A program made the position numbers and the translations under genes. A model generated the notes under the pieces. That model was not told the DNA's origin. It saw only the letters and a list, made by a program, of their open reading frames with translations, and ran no database searches. Positions 58,001 through 64,000 of a stretch of DNA of 64,000 nt are shown here, piece by piece. The DNA is from Calliphora vicina (taxonomy: Eukaryota; Arthropoda; Insecta; Diptera; Calliphoridae), in contig NC_088780.1 of NCBI RefSeq assembly GCF_958450345.1, positions 25,455,167 to 25,519,166 of the forward strand, in the 5' to 3' direction. Position 1 is the stretch's first letter. Every line of letters starts with the position of its first letter.

Positions 58001-60753
58001 GCGGCACAACCACAGTAACCACTGATAACGGCATTACCATCAAAAAGGAACCGATAGAAAATGGTAATATCCAACAGTCAACACAACAACAACAACAGCA
58101 GCAACAACAGCAACAGCCTACATTTGTTTCTCCCACAGACAATATCAAATATAGACCTCCAAAGAAAATGCATTTGGCTAATGCAGTAGCTGCTGCTGCC
58201 AACAACAATAACAACAACAGCAATAACAACACCGTTAGTGTCATAGCATCTTGTTCTAGTTATAATTCAGCTCATACACAAATTTTGCCACCCATACAAA
58301 CATCACATGGCCCCAGCAGCAGTTCAACCGACAACTGCCATTCTCCCGGCGAATCATCCAAAATTTCACCAAATGTTACCGGTCTCGGACAGCCGCGTAG
58401 ACGACGTACTCGGTGCAAAAATTGTGCTGCTTGTCAAAGATCCGATTGTGGCGAATGTAGCTTCTGTTTGGATATGGTAAAGTTCGGTGGACCCGGCCGG
58501 GCCAAACAGACGTGCATGATGCGCCAGTGCTTGTCACCCATGTTGCCCGTAACAGCACAATGTGTATTTTGTCATTTGGATGGTTGGCGCCAGACACCTG
58601 TCTCGCCGCAAACAAAGCAATTGGCCTCAATTGATGGCCCATCATCTTTAATGGAATGTTCGGTGTGCTATGAAATTGCTCATCCCGACTGTGCTCTCTC
58701 CTCCTTAGATGGCACCGAATATGCAGCCGATGCCAAGGGTATAGTTAATGAAGATTTACCAAATAGTTGGGAATGTCCCAGTTGTTGTAAATCGGGAAAA
58801 AATAATGATTATAAGGTAAGAAAAGTGATTCATAATATCAGAACGAAGCAGATTTACATGTTTTAGTTAGAACTTCAAAACTCAGTTGTCAGTACCCTGA
58901 TTAATTCTCTTTATAATTTTGTTCCTGTGATTAGAAAGATAATTAGGCAAGACGATAAAGTCCATTAGTGAGGAATTTGGCATATTCTGCTTTTCTTTAT
59001 GATTGGTCTACTCTTAATTAGAATGGTTATTTTAGGTATCGGAACAAGGTGAAGAATGTTGTTCATAGGGTGAAAATGAGATTCTAAAAAAAGAGTTATG
59101 CAAAAACTCTTTCGTCTAATTAGTTACTTTTTAGGTTTGGGAATCAGTAAGATTTAATTATTATTCAGGAGTATGTATAGCTTTGTAATATAACTTATAT
59201 TATACATAATTTAAAGGGCTTTTAACATTATTTTTTAAAATATATAAATAAATTCAATGATCTATCTCTTTTATTTTTAGCCTCGTCATTTTCGTGCTCG
59301 ACAAAAATCATCGGAAGTACGACGAGTATCTGTGGGAGGAGTTAACATTGCAACCAGTGGTGATCATTTGGATGGTCATCTGTCTTCAAATATATCACAA
59401 TACAATGAATTTGTATTCACCAGTGAATCTGAAATGGAAACCAACTCCGCTAATACCAACAATTGGAAGCATGGCATTAAACGTCACATACCATTAGATG
59501 TGAAAACTGAGAGAAATTATGATACTCCCTCGCCTGGTATATCGCCAACGGCCGTTGATAAAGTTAAACGACGTAAAAGTGATGACGGTTTGAGTATGTG
59601 CAGCAGTATGCAGGATAGCATAGACGCAAATGCTTCCATTGATTGTAATATAACTGGAATTGGTAGCGGTGCAGGTAATGGCGGAACGGGAGGACAAGGT
59701 TCACGTAAAAAGAATTCCATACGATCTCAGCTCGCTCAACAAATGTTGAACTCTTCGACGAGGGTACTGAAAAAACCCTCGTATGTTGTGAGACCAGGCG
59801 GACATTCGGGCTACGGCAGTAGTCATGCTGCCCCAAATTTGGCTTTAGATGCCACGCTCTTAAAAATTATATTCCGTTATTTGCCACAAGAATCTTTGGT
59901 AACCTGTTGCTCAGTTTGTAAGGTGTGGTCTAATGTTGCTGTTGATCCCGACTTGTGGAAAACAATGAATTGTGCTGAATTGAAACTATCTGCTTCCCTT
60001 TTAACCGCCATCGTTAGACGACAACCGGAACATTTAATCTTAGATTGGACTCAAATTGCTAAAAGACAATTGGCTTGGGTCATTGCCCGTCTACCAGCGC
60101 TCAAGAATCTCTCTCTTCAAAATTGTCCCATACAAGCTGTTTTAGCTTTACACACCTGCCTTTGTCCTCCTTTACAAATTCTAGATTTAAGTTTTGTGCG
60201 TGGTCTAAACGATGCGGCCATACGCGACATCTTATCACCGCCCAAAGACTCAAGACCCGGTCTAACCGATTCGAAAACCAGATTAAGAGATTTAAAAACT
60301 TTAAGAATTTCTGGAACCGATATTTCTGATGTTGCCTTGCGCTACATAACACAATCGTTGCCGAATTTGATCCATTTAGATGTATCATCTTGTCAGCGTA
60401 TAACCGATGCAGGCGTGGCACAAATAGGTACATCGGCTACGGCCATTGCAAATCTGGTAGAATTAAATTTAAGTGCTTGCCGTTTGGTATCCGAACTATC
60501 ATTGGATCATTTAGCAAGATGTGATCAATTGGTATGGCTGGACTTAAGGCACGTACCGCAAGTATCCACTCAAGCTGTTATTAAATTTGCTGCCAAATCC
60601 AAGCATGATTTGTGTGTCAAAGACATAAAGCTAGTTGAAAAGCGTAAAATACCTCAAACCCCACATTCTTCAGGCGGCGCTAGTAGCACATTCTCCACCT
60701 CAACGACCCCCATTTCATCAGCTGCTGGATCAGCAAGTATTTGGAATGATTAA
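40076..60753 (+). CDS. Kdm2: Kdm2, JmjC histone lysine demethylase / F-box-LRR protein
   Basis: Four coding exons: 40076-40135, 56449-56609, 56724-58815 and 59281-60753, with GT-AG introns of 16313, 114 and 465 bp and consistent frames, giving about 1261 residues. Residues 1-75 include RRERKQYLEEWGLG-type start sequence. The JmjC domain carries the Fe(II) residues H220 and D222 (HIDFGG) and H292 (WIHAVY), plus K237 for 2-oxoglutarate; the offset from human KDM2A is a constant 8. Polyglutamine and polyasparagine runs lie at about 525-580. A CXXC zinc finger (RCKNCAACQR ... CGECSFC ... KFGGPGR) is at about 637-680 and a PHD finger (CSVCYE ... WECPSCC) at about 717-763. An F-box (LLKIIFRYLPQESLV) is at about 960-1005 and leucine-rich repeats at about 1010-1215. 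Family role: demethylates H3K36 and binds unmethylated CpG DNA. AATAAATAAAATA at about 60784 is a likely poly(A) signal. Confidence 0.96.
40870..41395 (+). mobile_element. R-A dispersed repeat copy in the Kdm2 intron
   Basis: Starts AACAAGTAAGAGAGCTATAT with TTCGAATGTGCCGAA, carries GTCGTTGCAAAGGTCTTTG and ACAGACAGACCGACGGACAG, and ends GATGAAGGGTATAAAAAA. Short internal deletions are present, for example between CTCCGCTATCT and GATGAAGGG. Confidence 0.85.
41549..41820 (+). mobile_element. R-A copy, 5' half only
   Basis: Starts AACAAGTAAGAGAGATATAT then TCGGCTGTTTCGAA, and carries GTACCCATCACCAAACTATA and the A/T-rich middle. It stops after CTATCATTAGATATCCATAT, at the edge of the palindrome that surrounds the next MITE. 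Confidence 0.8.
41828..42149. mobile_element. TGGGGTATTCACACG MITE, copy 2, inside a perfect 49-bp inverted repeat
   Basis: The core 41877-42100 has ends TGGGGTATTCACACGTTCTA and AGACCGTGTGAATACCCCA. Immediately outside, 41828-41876 (TTTTAAGTTTTTATGGTAAA ... GTAAACATT) is the exact reverse complement of 42101-42149. Either the element is longer than its conserved core or it sits at the centre of a host palindrome. Copy 1 (34.9 kb) has only a weak trace of these outer arms. Confidence 0.8.
42150..43440. other. Kdm2 intron, no recognised element
   Basis: AT-rich intronic DNA. TTCCGAAGCCAATCTGAT occurs twice (42326 and 42475), about 150 bp apart. The 77-codon frame at 42677 has no family signature. 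No other element was recognised. Confidence 0.3.
43444..43605 (+). pseudogene. Mariner-superfamily transposase fossil fragment
   Basis: The frame reads GATCYTVHDTLDILHQQFEG MVITREGDVNRPP and then SCDLTPLDFF. The CDLTPLDYF signature and the preceding VISR-x-GDV-x-WPPRSCDL layout match the same transposase group as the relic at 25.8 kb. Only the segment around the last catalytic acid remains. Confidence 0.75.
43606..44990. other. Kdm2 intron, no recognised element
   Basis: AT-rich intronic DNA. A short GATGATGATGATGATAC run lies at about 44290. Nothing else supports a gene or mobile element. Confidence 0.3.
44990..45300 (-). pseudogene. Tc1-like transposase fossil
   Basis: The minus strand reads FQHDNDPKHTSSVVTEWLQT, then NQVRVLK, a stop in place of the usual Trp, PVQSPDF. 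These are the second catalytic Asp block and the WPxQSPDLNPIE block of Tc1 transposases, the latter damaged before the Glu. The same segment is found, more decayed, at 14.9-15.1 kb. Confidence 0.8.
45620..46195 (-). mobile_element. R-A dispersed repeat copy, minus orientation
   Basis: Minus-strand order: AAACAAGTAAGAGCTATATT (near 46190), TTCGGCTGTGCCGAA, A/T-rich middle, CGTCGTTGCAAAGGTCTTTG, then GAAGATTTGGATCCCGAAGA, CAACAGACAGACAGACGGTC and CCGCTATCTATAAGGATCCA. It ends at CCCTATAAAGTATATATATT without the terminal hairpin. Confidence 0.88.
46196..47833. other. Kdm2 intron with R-A scraps and simple repeats
   Basis: A short R-A-like scrap in minus orientation lies near 46860-46950 (TTAAAATCAACTTTCCGAAG). 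ATGTATGTA-type simple repeats lie at 47405-47445. The 60-codon frame at 47642 is not family-like. Otherwise nothing is recognised. Confidence 0.35.
47834..48195 (-). pseudogene. Jockey-type LINE, C-terminal ORF2 fossil
   Basis: The minus strand is open from about 48195 to 47834 and reads SIWTYEIQRGTASNSSIELI KRAQSKILRTMTGSPWYIKN, then HRDLHVPLVKDK and YIMKLQNHSNPLARLFAQ. This is the end of the reverse transcriptase ORF of jockey-clade elements (GTAS-x-SN-x-EI-x-Q-R-x-QSK-x-LR ... APWYV-x-N ... NPLA). About 120 codons without a stop remain; everything upstream is missing. Confidence 0.85.
48196..49379. other. Kdm2 intron, no recognised element
   Basis: AT-rich intronic DNA. CACGATAAGGGTGA at 48520 echoes the GCGATAAGGGTGATT word of the 38.8-39.1-kb hairpin repeats, so a related remnant may end here. 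The 88-codon frame at 48911 shows no family signature. Confidence 0.3.
49906..51955 (-). mobile_element. R-A copy split by a Helitron
   Basis: The 3' end lies at 49906-50042 (complement of GGTGAAGGGTATAAAA through CAACATATAGACGGACAGAC). The body resumes at 51459 (TCAATATTCTGAAGACCCC) and the 5' end is at 51945 (AAGTAAGAAAGCTATATTCG). The 5' palindrome is altered to TTCGGATATCCGAA and tandemly duplicated at 51895-51938. It sits inside the Tc1-like shell. Confidence 0.88.
50043..51458 (+). mobile_element. Non-autonomous Helitron, 1416 bp
   Basis: Starts TCATAATATTAATAGGCAAG and ends GTGCACCGGGATATGCTAG, followed by host T. A small hairpin (GGT-GC stem with GAAGT loop) lies just before the CTAG. 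The host base before the element is A, so it sits between A and T as Helitrons do, and there is no target duplication. Removing it restores GTTGAAATCAATATTCTGAAG, the normal R-A sequence. Inside, variants of CCTCCCATACAAAGTAAATA recur at least seven times at 50.44-51.3 kb. No Rep/helicase coding sequence. Confidence 0.9.
52228..53380. other. Kdm2 intron, no recognised element
   Basis: AT-rich intronic DNA. The minus-strand frame at 52622-52903 (93 codons) has no recognisable domain. TCTCTCTCTCTGAG occurs at 53248. Nothing else is supported. Confidence 0.3.
53383..53690 (+). pseudogene. DD37E transposase fossil whose end forms a hairpin arm
   Basis: The plus strand reads DKFGRKAMVWHVICS, TPDIYIKECQ, a stop, KRLLPLIRRHH, and after a frameshift SKSVMDWYR, a stop, NQVYVIEKIY, QHPNCPELRQIEQCWA. 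These are, in order, the catalytic-core blocks of the insect DD37E transposases; PELRxIE holds the catalytic Glu. Stops and frameshifts show that it is dead. The last 110 bases are copied in reverse downstream, forming a long hairpin. Confidence 0.85.
53573..53921. repeat. Long hairpin plus extra arm copy, derived from transposase sequence
   Basis: Left arm 53573-53680, 17-base spacer (AACTTTCCTATAGCAAT), right arm 53698-53805, nearly perfect complements over about 108 bp. The spacer plus right arm is then repeated directly at 53809-53921. The left arm encodes the NCPELRQIEQCW block of a DD37E transposase. A transcript through this region in either direction would fold into double-stranded RNA. 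Confidence 0.85.
54050..54255. mobile_element. Decayed third copy of the TGGGGTATTCACACG MITE
   Basis: The right half (TATTAGAACATTATGACTAT ... GATACCTTGTGAATCCACA) and left half (TGTTCATAATGTTCTAATAT ... TTTTTCAAACAAAATATTTC) resemble the copies at 34.9 and 41.9 kb. Both termini are mutated beyond exact placement. Confidence 0.5.
54355..55675. mobile_element. Possible element with CACAGTGG ends
   Basis: CACAGTGGTTTCCC at 54356 and its partial complement CATCCCACTGTG ending at about 55665 could be short inverted ends. Within, GTGGGCGTGACCGATTTTAT (55411) and GTGGGCGTTGGGCGTGGACG (55541) followed by similar A/T-rich text form a two-unit direct repeat of about 130 bp. No coding sequence. Boundaries are tentative. 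Confidence 0.35.
55676..56448. other. 3' end of Kdm2 intron 1
   Basis: AT-rich intronic DNA ending in the acceptor TTTATATTTTTAG at 56448. The frames at 56087 and 56182 are unsupported. No repeat recognised. Confidence 0.35.
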
Positions 60754-62044
60754 AAAATCTCTTCTCTACAATAGCGATTCATAATAAATAAAATAGACCC
60801 CAGCAATGCACCATGTTAAAGTTTAAAAGATGTAACCAAAGATTTAAAACATTTTAAACAATTTCTTTCATCATTTATAGGTTTATTATAAAGAAAAAAA
60901 TACACACTCAAAAAACAAAAGCAAATAATCCAGTAGATATAACAAAAAATGTATCTTTATGAAAAAGCATTCCCCTTTTATGATCTTTTAAATAGCTTTA
61001 ACTTTTAAGCTCAGTTAAAATTAAAACACACAACAATGAAACAAATACAGAATATAACAAACATAACAAATTGCAACAATTAAATATTTATAATTACACA
61101 TTATAATAAAAATGTTATCGATGATATTACAAATATGTATATTGTACATATATATTTTTTATCGTAACACTTCTTGTTCTTCTCAATTGTAATTAAGTTA
61201 TAACATACAATGAATAAACATTTAAAAAATTAAAAAAAAAAAATTGAAAAAAAACATCCGCACATTTATAGTGTCATATTTAAAATTTTATAAATTTTAA
61301 ATATTCATGCAACTCAAATGTACCATACTAACTAACAAAAGAAAATTAAGAAATATACATACATACATAAATGCAATTATAAGAATTATTTTAAAAATAA
61401 TATAAAAATATATACATACATGCATAAATATACATATAAAACAAATAAATGTATGCAATAATAAAAAAAATAAACATAAAAAATAAATTTTAATATGCAT
61501 ATTATACAAGTGAGAAAATAAACGTTTTAATGTCCTTCTTACCTTTTATTTTCTCTCTTGAAGCCTGCGTTTTATTTTGGGAAATTATAATTTTTAGTGA
61601 AATTTGGAATATTTTTTGTTTTGTATATTTTTTACAAAATATGCAATATTTGTGTAGAGTTTTTTTCATGAATTTAACTTTTAATGTGAAATTTAAGAAA
61701 CCAATAAAGTTCGAGAAATTTAAAATTATTGGTAAACTGTTTTGTTTTTTTTGATAGACTTGCAATGATAGTTTGCTATGTAGAGTGAATTACTTTAATA
61801 TTATAAATATACATACATATATCGTCAAATATTCTAAATGGTTTGTACGACCATTTTCCATTTAAATGCATATTTCTTTTAAAAAATTTAGTTAATTTTG
61901 TATAAAATAAATGTTAATTCATATTCTTGGTTGGCTAACCAATCGAAACGTTCATAAGGTAACGATTCACAAAGATAAATATAAAAAATATAATGGCGTA
62001 AATAAAATTTTGGGAAAAAAGTTTTTAATGATAATATTTCTAAG
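60754..62044. other. Kdm2 3' UTR and downstream spacer
   Basis: The stop at 60751-60753 is followed by AATAAATAAAATAG at 60784 and further AATAAA words near 61106 and 61210, all plausible poly(A) signals. ACATACATACAT-type simple repeats lie at 61355-61440. No further gene was recognised. Confidence 0.45.
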
Positions 62045-62130
62045 CCGCAATCAAGATATGGGTTAAAAATAGGTAAAAATCGGGGTAGTCGTAGTTTTTT
62101 CTCATATCTCAGCCATTTGTGGGACGGTTA
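62045..62130 (+). mobile_element. R-A fragment
   Basis: Short internal piece: AAAATCGGGGTAGTCGTAGT TTTTTCTCATATCTCAGCCA TTTGTGG, matching the middle of R-A. The ends are absent. Confidence 0.6.
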
Positions 62131-62279
62131 AAAATAGTAATTGAATAGTAAATAGTAATTGAACCAGCACTGTACCTCGGCGGTTCCTACGTAACTCAAT
62201 CCGAAAACAGAAATGTTCGAAATTGTGTGCTAAATACATTGTAATTCGAAAGGATAACCTTTCGAATCGAAGAAGAGGG

Positions 62280-62770
62280 CCGCGTCAATAAGTCCGTGAC
62301 TTTTTGAATTCCTCCTGTCAACAAGTATCTGTCAGTTGACTCCTGTCAAAATTTGAAAAAGTGCGTCATTTAGTTTGTCATTTATAGCAGACTATCGCAT
62401 GAGGAGAAAATGGAAAAAAACTGAATTTCGTTTGATCATTAACCCTTTGACCGGTGTCCCAACACAAAAATATTGAAAAACTAAATAATGAGAAAAAGAA
62501 TGTGTTCCATTTTAATTTTAGCATGGGTGCCGCGTTTACTCACAATCGATTGCAATCGTGTGAGTGTTTGGCGTTCTTCGACCGCAATATGGACGAGTTT
62601 TGGAGCAGTTACTTAACCGCGGACGAAATGTGGTTCTACCACAACACACCAGTGGGGTTCTCGAGGTGAATCGGCCATCAAATGCATATTTTGCGTCGAC
62701 AAATCTTATTTTTACGATCGTTTTCGTAAGTGTAGTTTTTTTCAAAAACCAATATTTATTATTATTTTAA
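62280..62770 (+). pseudogene. Mariner-type transposase fossil
   Basis: The frame from about 62522 reads MGAAFTHNRLQSCECLAFFD RNMDEFWSSYLTADEMWFYH NTPV. This corresponds to the mariner block (NRxxC-x-x-CLALF-x-RNPDEFL-x-RF-x-TxDETWIHH-x-TPE) holding the first catalytic Asp, which is kept as AD-E. The next text (NRPSNAYFASTNL) is on another frame after an internal deletion. GTCAATAAGTCCGTGACTTT at 62284 may be the decayed left end. Confidence 0.7.
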
Positions 62771-63318
62771 CATTCACATTGTGATGAATAAAACGTTTGC
62801 CGAAATAATAAGGGAAGTAACAATTTAGTACTTGGGAAACATTAAAAAATATAAGCTAAAGTATAAAAAAATAGCGATAATGACGTTGTGAAGACGGCTG
62901 AACCCCTATTAAAATTGGAAAAACAATCTGCTGAATGAAAAAGGGAAGACAAATACCTATACTTTCAAGCAAACATAGAGAAAATCAGCAAAGAATGAAG
63001 AAAGTTATTGAAGCACTATACCAAATGTATGTTGAAAAATATGAAGCTTTTGTTTAAACTTCTTGAACGCGATGCGAAAATATGTCGCGTGCTAAATTAT
63101 ATTAAAAGTAATAAAAATACTTGAACATTTGTTGTCGCGTTTTGGAGCTATGTTTAGTGCTAATATATTGGAAAAAACAAAATCTACATTTTGAACTAAA
63201 CATAGCATTCCTAAAATGCTATAAAAAATTATTAATATTCAATAAAACATTAGACTACATCTGCAAAATTCATTATCGAGCGATATATTCTGAATCCTTA
63301 TAGGTAGGGGAGTCAACA
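62771..63318. other. Spacer without recognised genes
   Basis: AT-rich DNA. A scrap resembling the R-A minus strand (GCGATATATTCTGAATCCTTATAGGTAGGGGAGTC, given here as an approximate match) lies at 63278-63313. Nothing else. Confidence 0.3.
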
Positions 63319-63354
63319 TATAGTTATCTGTCAACATGTTGACAGATAACTATA
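63319..63354. repeat. Perfect 36-bp palindrome
   Basis: Left half TATAGTTATCTGTCAACA, right half its exact complement, with no spacer. The left part continues an R-A-like minus-strand fragment that ends just upstream. There is no sign of a terminator or a protein-coding context. Confidence 0.85.
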
Positions 63355-63367
63355 GTTTTATTTAAAA

Positions 63368-63420
63368 CTAGCTGAGCCGACAGACGTTGTCCTGTCCAAA
63401 TTAAAAAAATGCTTGTGTTC
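63368..63420 (-). mobile_element. Possible Helitron 3' end
   Basis: The minus strand reads GGACAGGACAACGTCTGTC, GGCTCAGCTAG, then T. A five-base stem (GACAG/CTGTC) sits about 7 bases before a terminal CTAG followed by T, as in Helitron 3' ends. The element would extend to the right; its 5' end was not found. Confidence 0.45.
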
Positions 63421-64000
63421 GATTTGTGAGAAGCGTTTGAAATGTCTTGCAACAACAGAATACATGTATGTAAATCAATGCACATATTTTGAGTTTTTAT
63501 ATAAGTAATACAATTTTGGTCTGAAATATGAGTGATCACAGATCGAGCTCCTTTTCTTGATTAAACCATGTTACAATCAGTTACCAGGTACAATTATTAG
63601 AGAGAGAGTTTCCAATGTTCACCCCCAAAACGTCAAACTATGTATTTATTCACTTAACTTTTTTTAATTTGTTACCGCGATATTATATAAATTTGTAACG
63701 TTTTAACTAAAACTTACACACTTATTTAATATTTTATTAGTTTTTCTGCAATTGTTAGTAAATTAATGTTTGAAATTTAATTTTTTCGTAACAAAAATTT
63801 AAATTCAATTATTTTTTTTTAGACATTTCCTTTTGATATTTTTTCATTTTCTTTTGTTTGACGTTATAGGGAATGTATAATAGAGAGCATACTTTCTAGT
63901 AATTGTACCTTGCTTGTTCTGCCATGGATTAAACGCTTATTGGCCAAGTTATTAGCGAATTTAGATATTTTGAGTTTCTATGTAAAAAATCGATTTTTTG
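63421..64000. other. Window end, no recognised gene
   Basis: AT-rich DNA up to the window edge. It may be the body of the possible Helitron that ends at 63368. TTTGACGTTATAGGG at 63855 echoes a word at 13201, but no element could be built from it. Confidence 0.3.

Noticed and set aside
57846..58244. 132-codon minus-strand frame rich in Cys and Leu
   Set aside because: It is the complement of the Kdm2 polyglutamine and polyasparagine codon runs.
56671..58866. Taking the long Kdm2 frame from 56671 to 58866 as a complete gene
   Set aside because: Its first codons lie in a 114-bp intron (acceptor at 56723) and its last ones lie past the donor at 58816; exons on both sides complete the protein.

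Overview
The window is nuclear DNA from a higher fly (Diptera, Brachycera), most likely a calyptrate such as a blowfly or its relatives. The reasons are a very AT-rich background, short GT-AG introns next to very long ones, three spliced genes whose proteins read as fly proteins (Relish and Kdm2 are clear orthologues), and a dense load of insect transposons. The genus is inferred from overall character and was not tested.

Three host genes are supported. (1) Relish (NF-kappaB p100-like) lies on the minus strand at 2800-6186 as two coding exons and encodes about 1002 residues: Rel homology region, nuclear localisation signal, a candidate caspase site, ankyrin repeats and an acidic tail. (2) A plus-strand gene at 13875-18909 has three coding exons, the first only 11 coding bases, and encodes about 280 residues. 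It resembles the HCFC1R1/CCDC117 family. (3) Kdm2 lies on the plus strand at 40076-60753 with four coding exons and encodes about 1261 residues: JmjC, CXXC, PHD, F-box and leucine-rich repeats. Its first coding intron is 16.3 kb. Relish and gene 2 are divergent, about 7.7 kb apart. About 21 kb of transposon-rich DNA separates gene 2 from Kdm2.

Nearly everything else recognisable is mobile DNA, often nested so that relative ages can be read. A dispersed family called R-A here (about 550-600 bp; AACAAGTAAGAGAGC start, GGTGAAGGGTATAAAA end) occurs at least ten times in both orientations. A foldback family (FB) occurs at 17.2-18.0 kb and 19.9-23.3 kb; the second copy was split by an intact DD34E Tc1-like transposon and by a hAT-type non-autonomous element with a perfect 8-bp target duplication. 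Further items are a hAT-like shell at 29.6-32.9 kb, a Mutator-like MITE built of repeated 14-mers at 34.2 kb, a 5'-truncated LINE with TSD and (TAA)n tail at 36.4 kb, and a three-level nest in the Kdm2 intron (Tc1-like > R-A > Helitron) at 49.4-52.2 kb. At 53.4-53.9 kb a DD37E transposase fossil has its catalytic end copied into a long hairpin. Several mariner, Tc1, DD37E, jockey and other LINE fossils are scattered between.

The three host proteins do not form one pathway visible from sequence: Relish is the immune-deficiency pathway transcription factor, Kdm2 is a chromatin histone demethylase / F-box protein, and gene 2 may bind the chromatin cofactor HCF. No RNA genes, CRISPR arrays or bacterial features were seen. 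The most unusual structures are the transposase-derived hairpin, the 14-mer MITE, the nested Helitron with a reconstructable empty site, and the R-A family.
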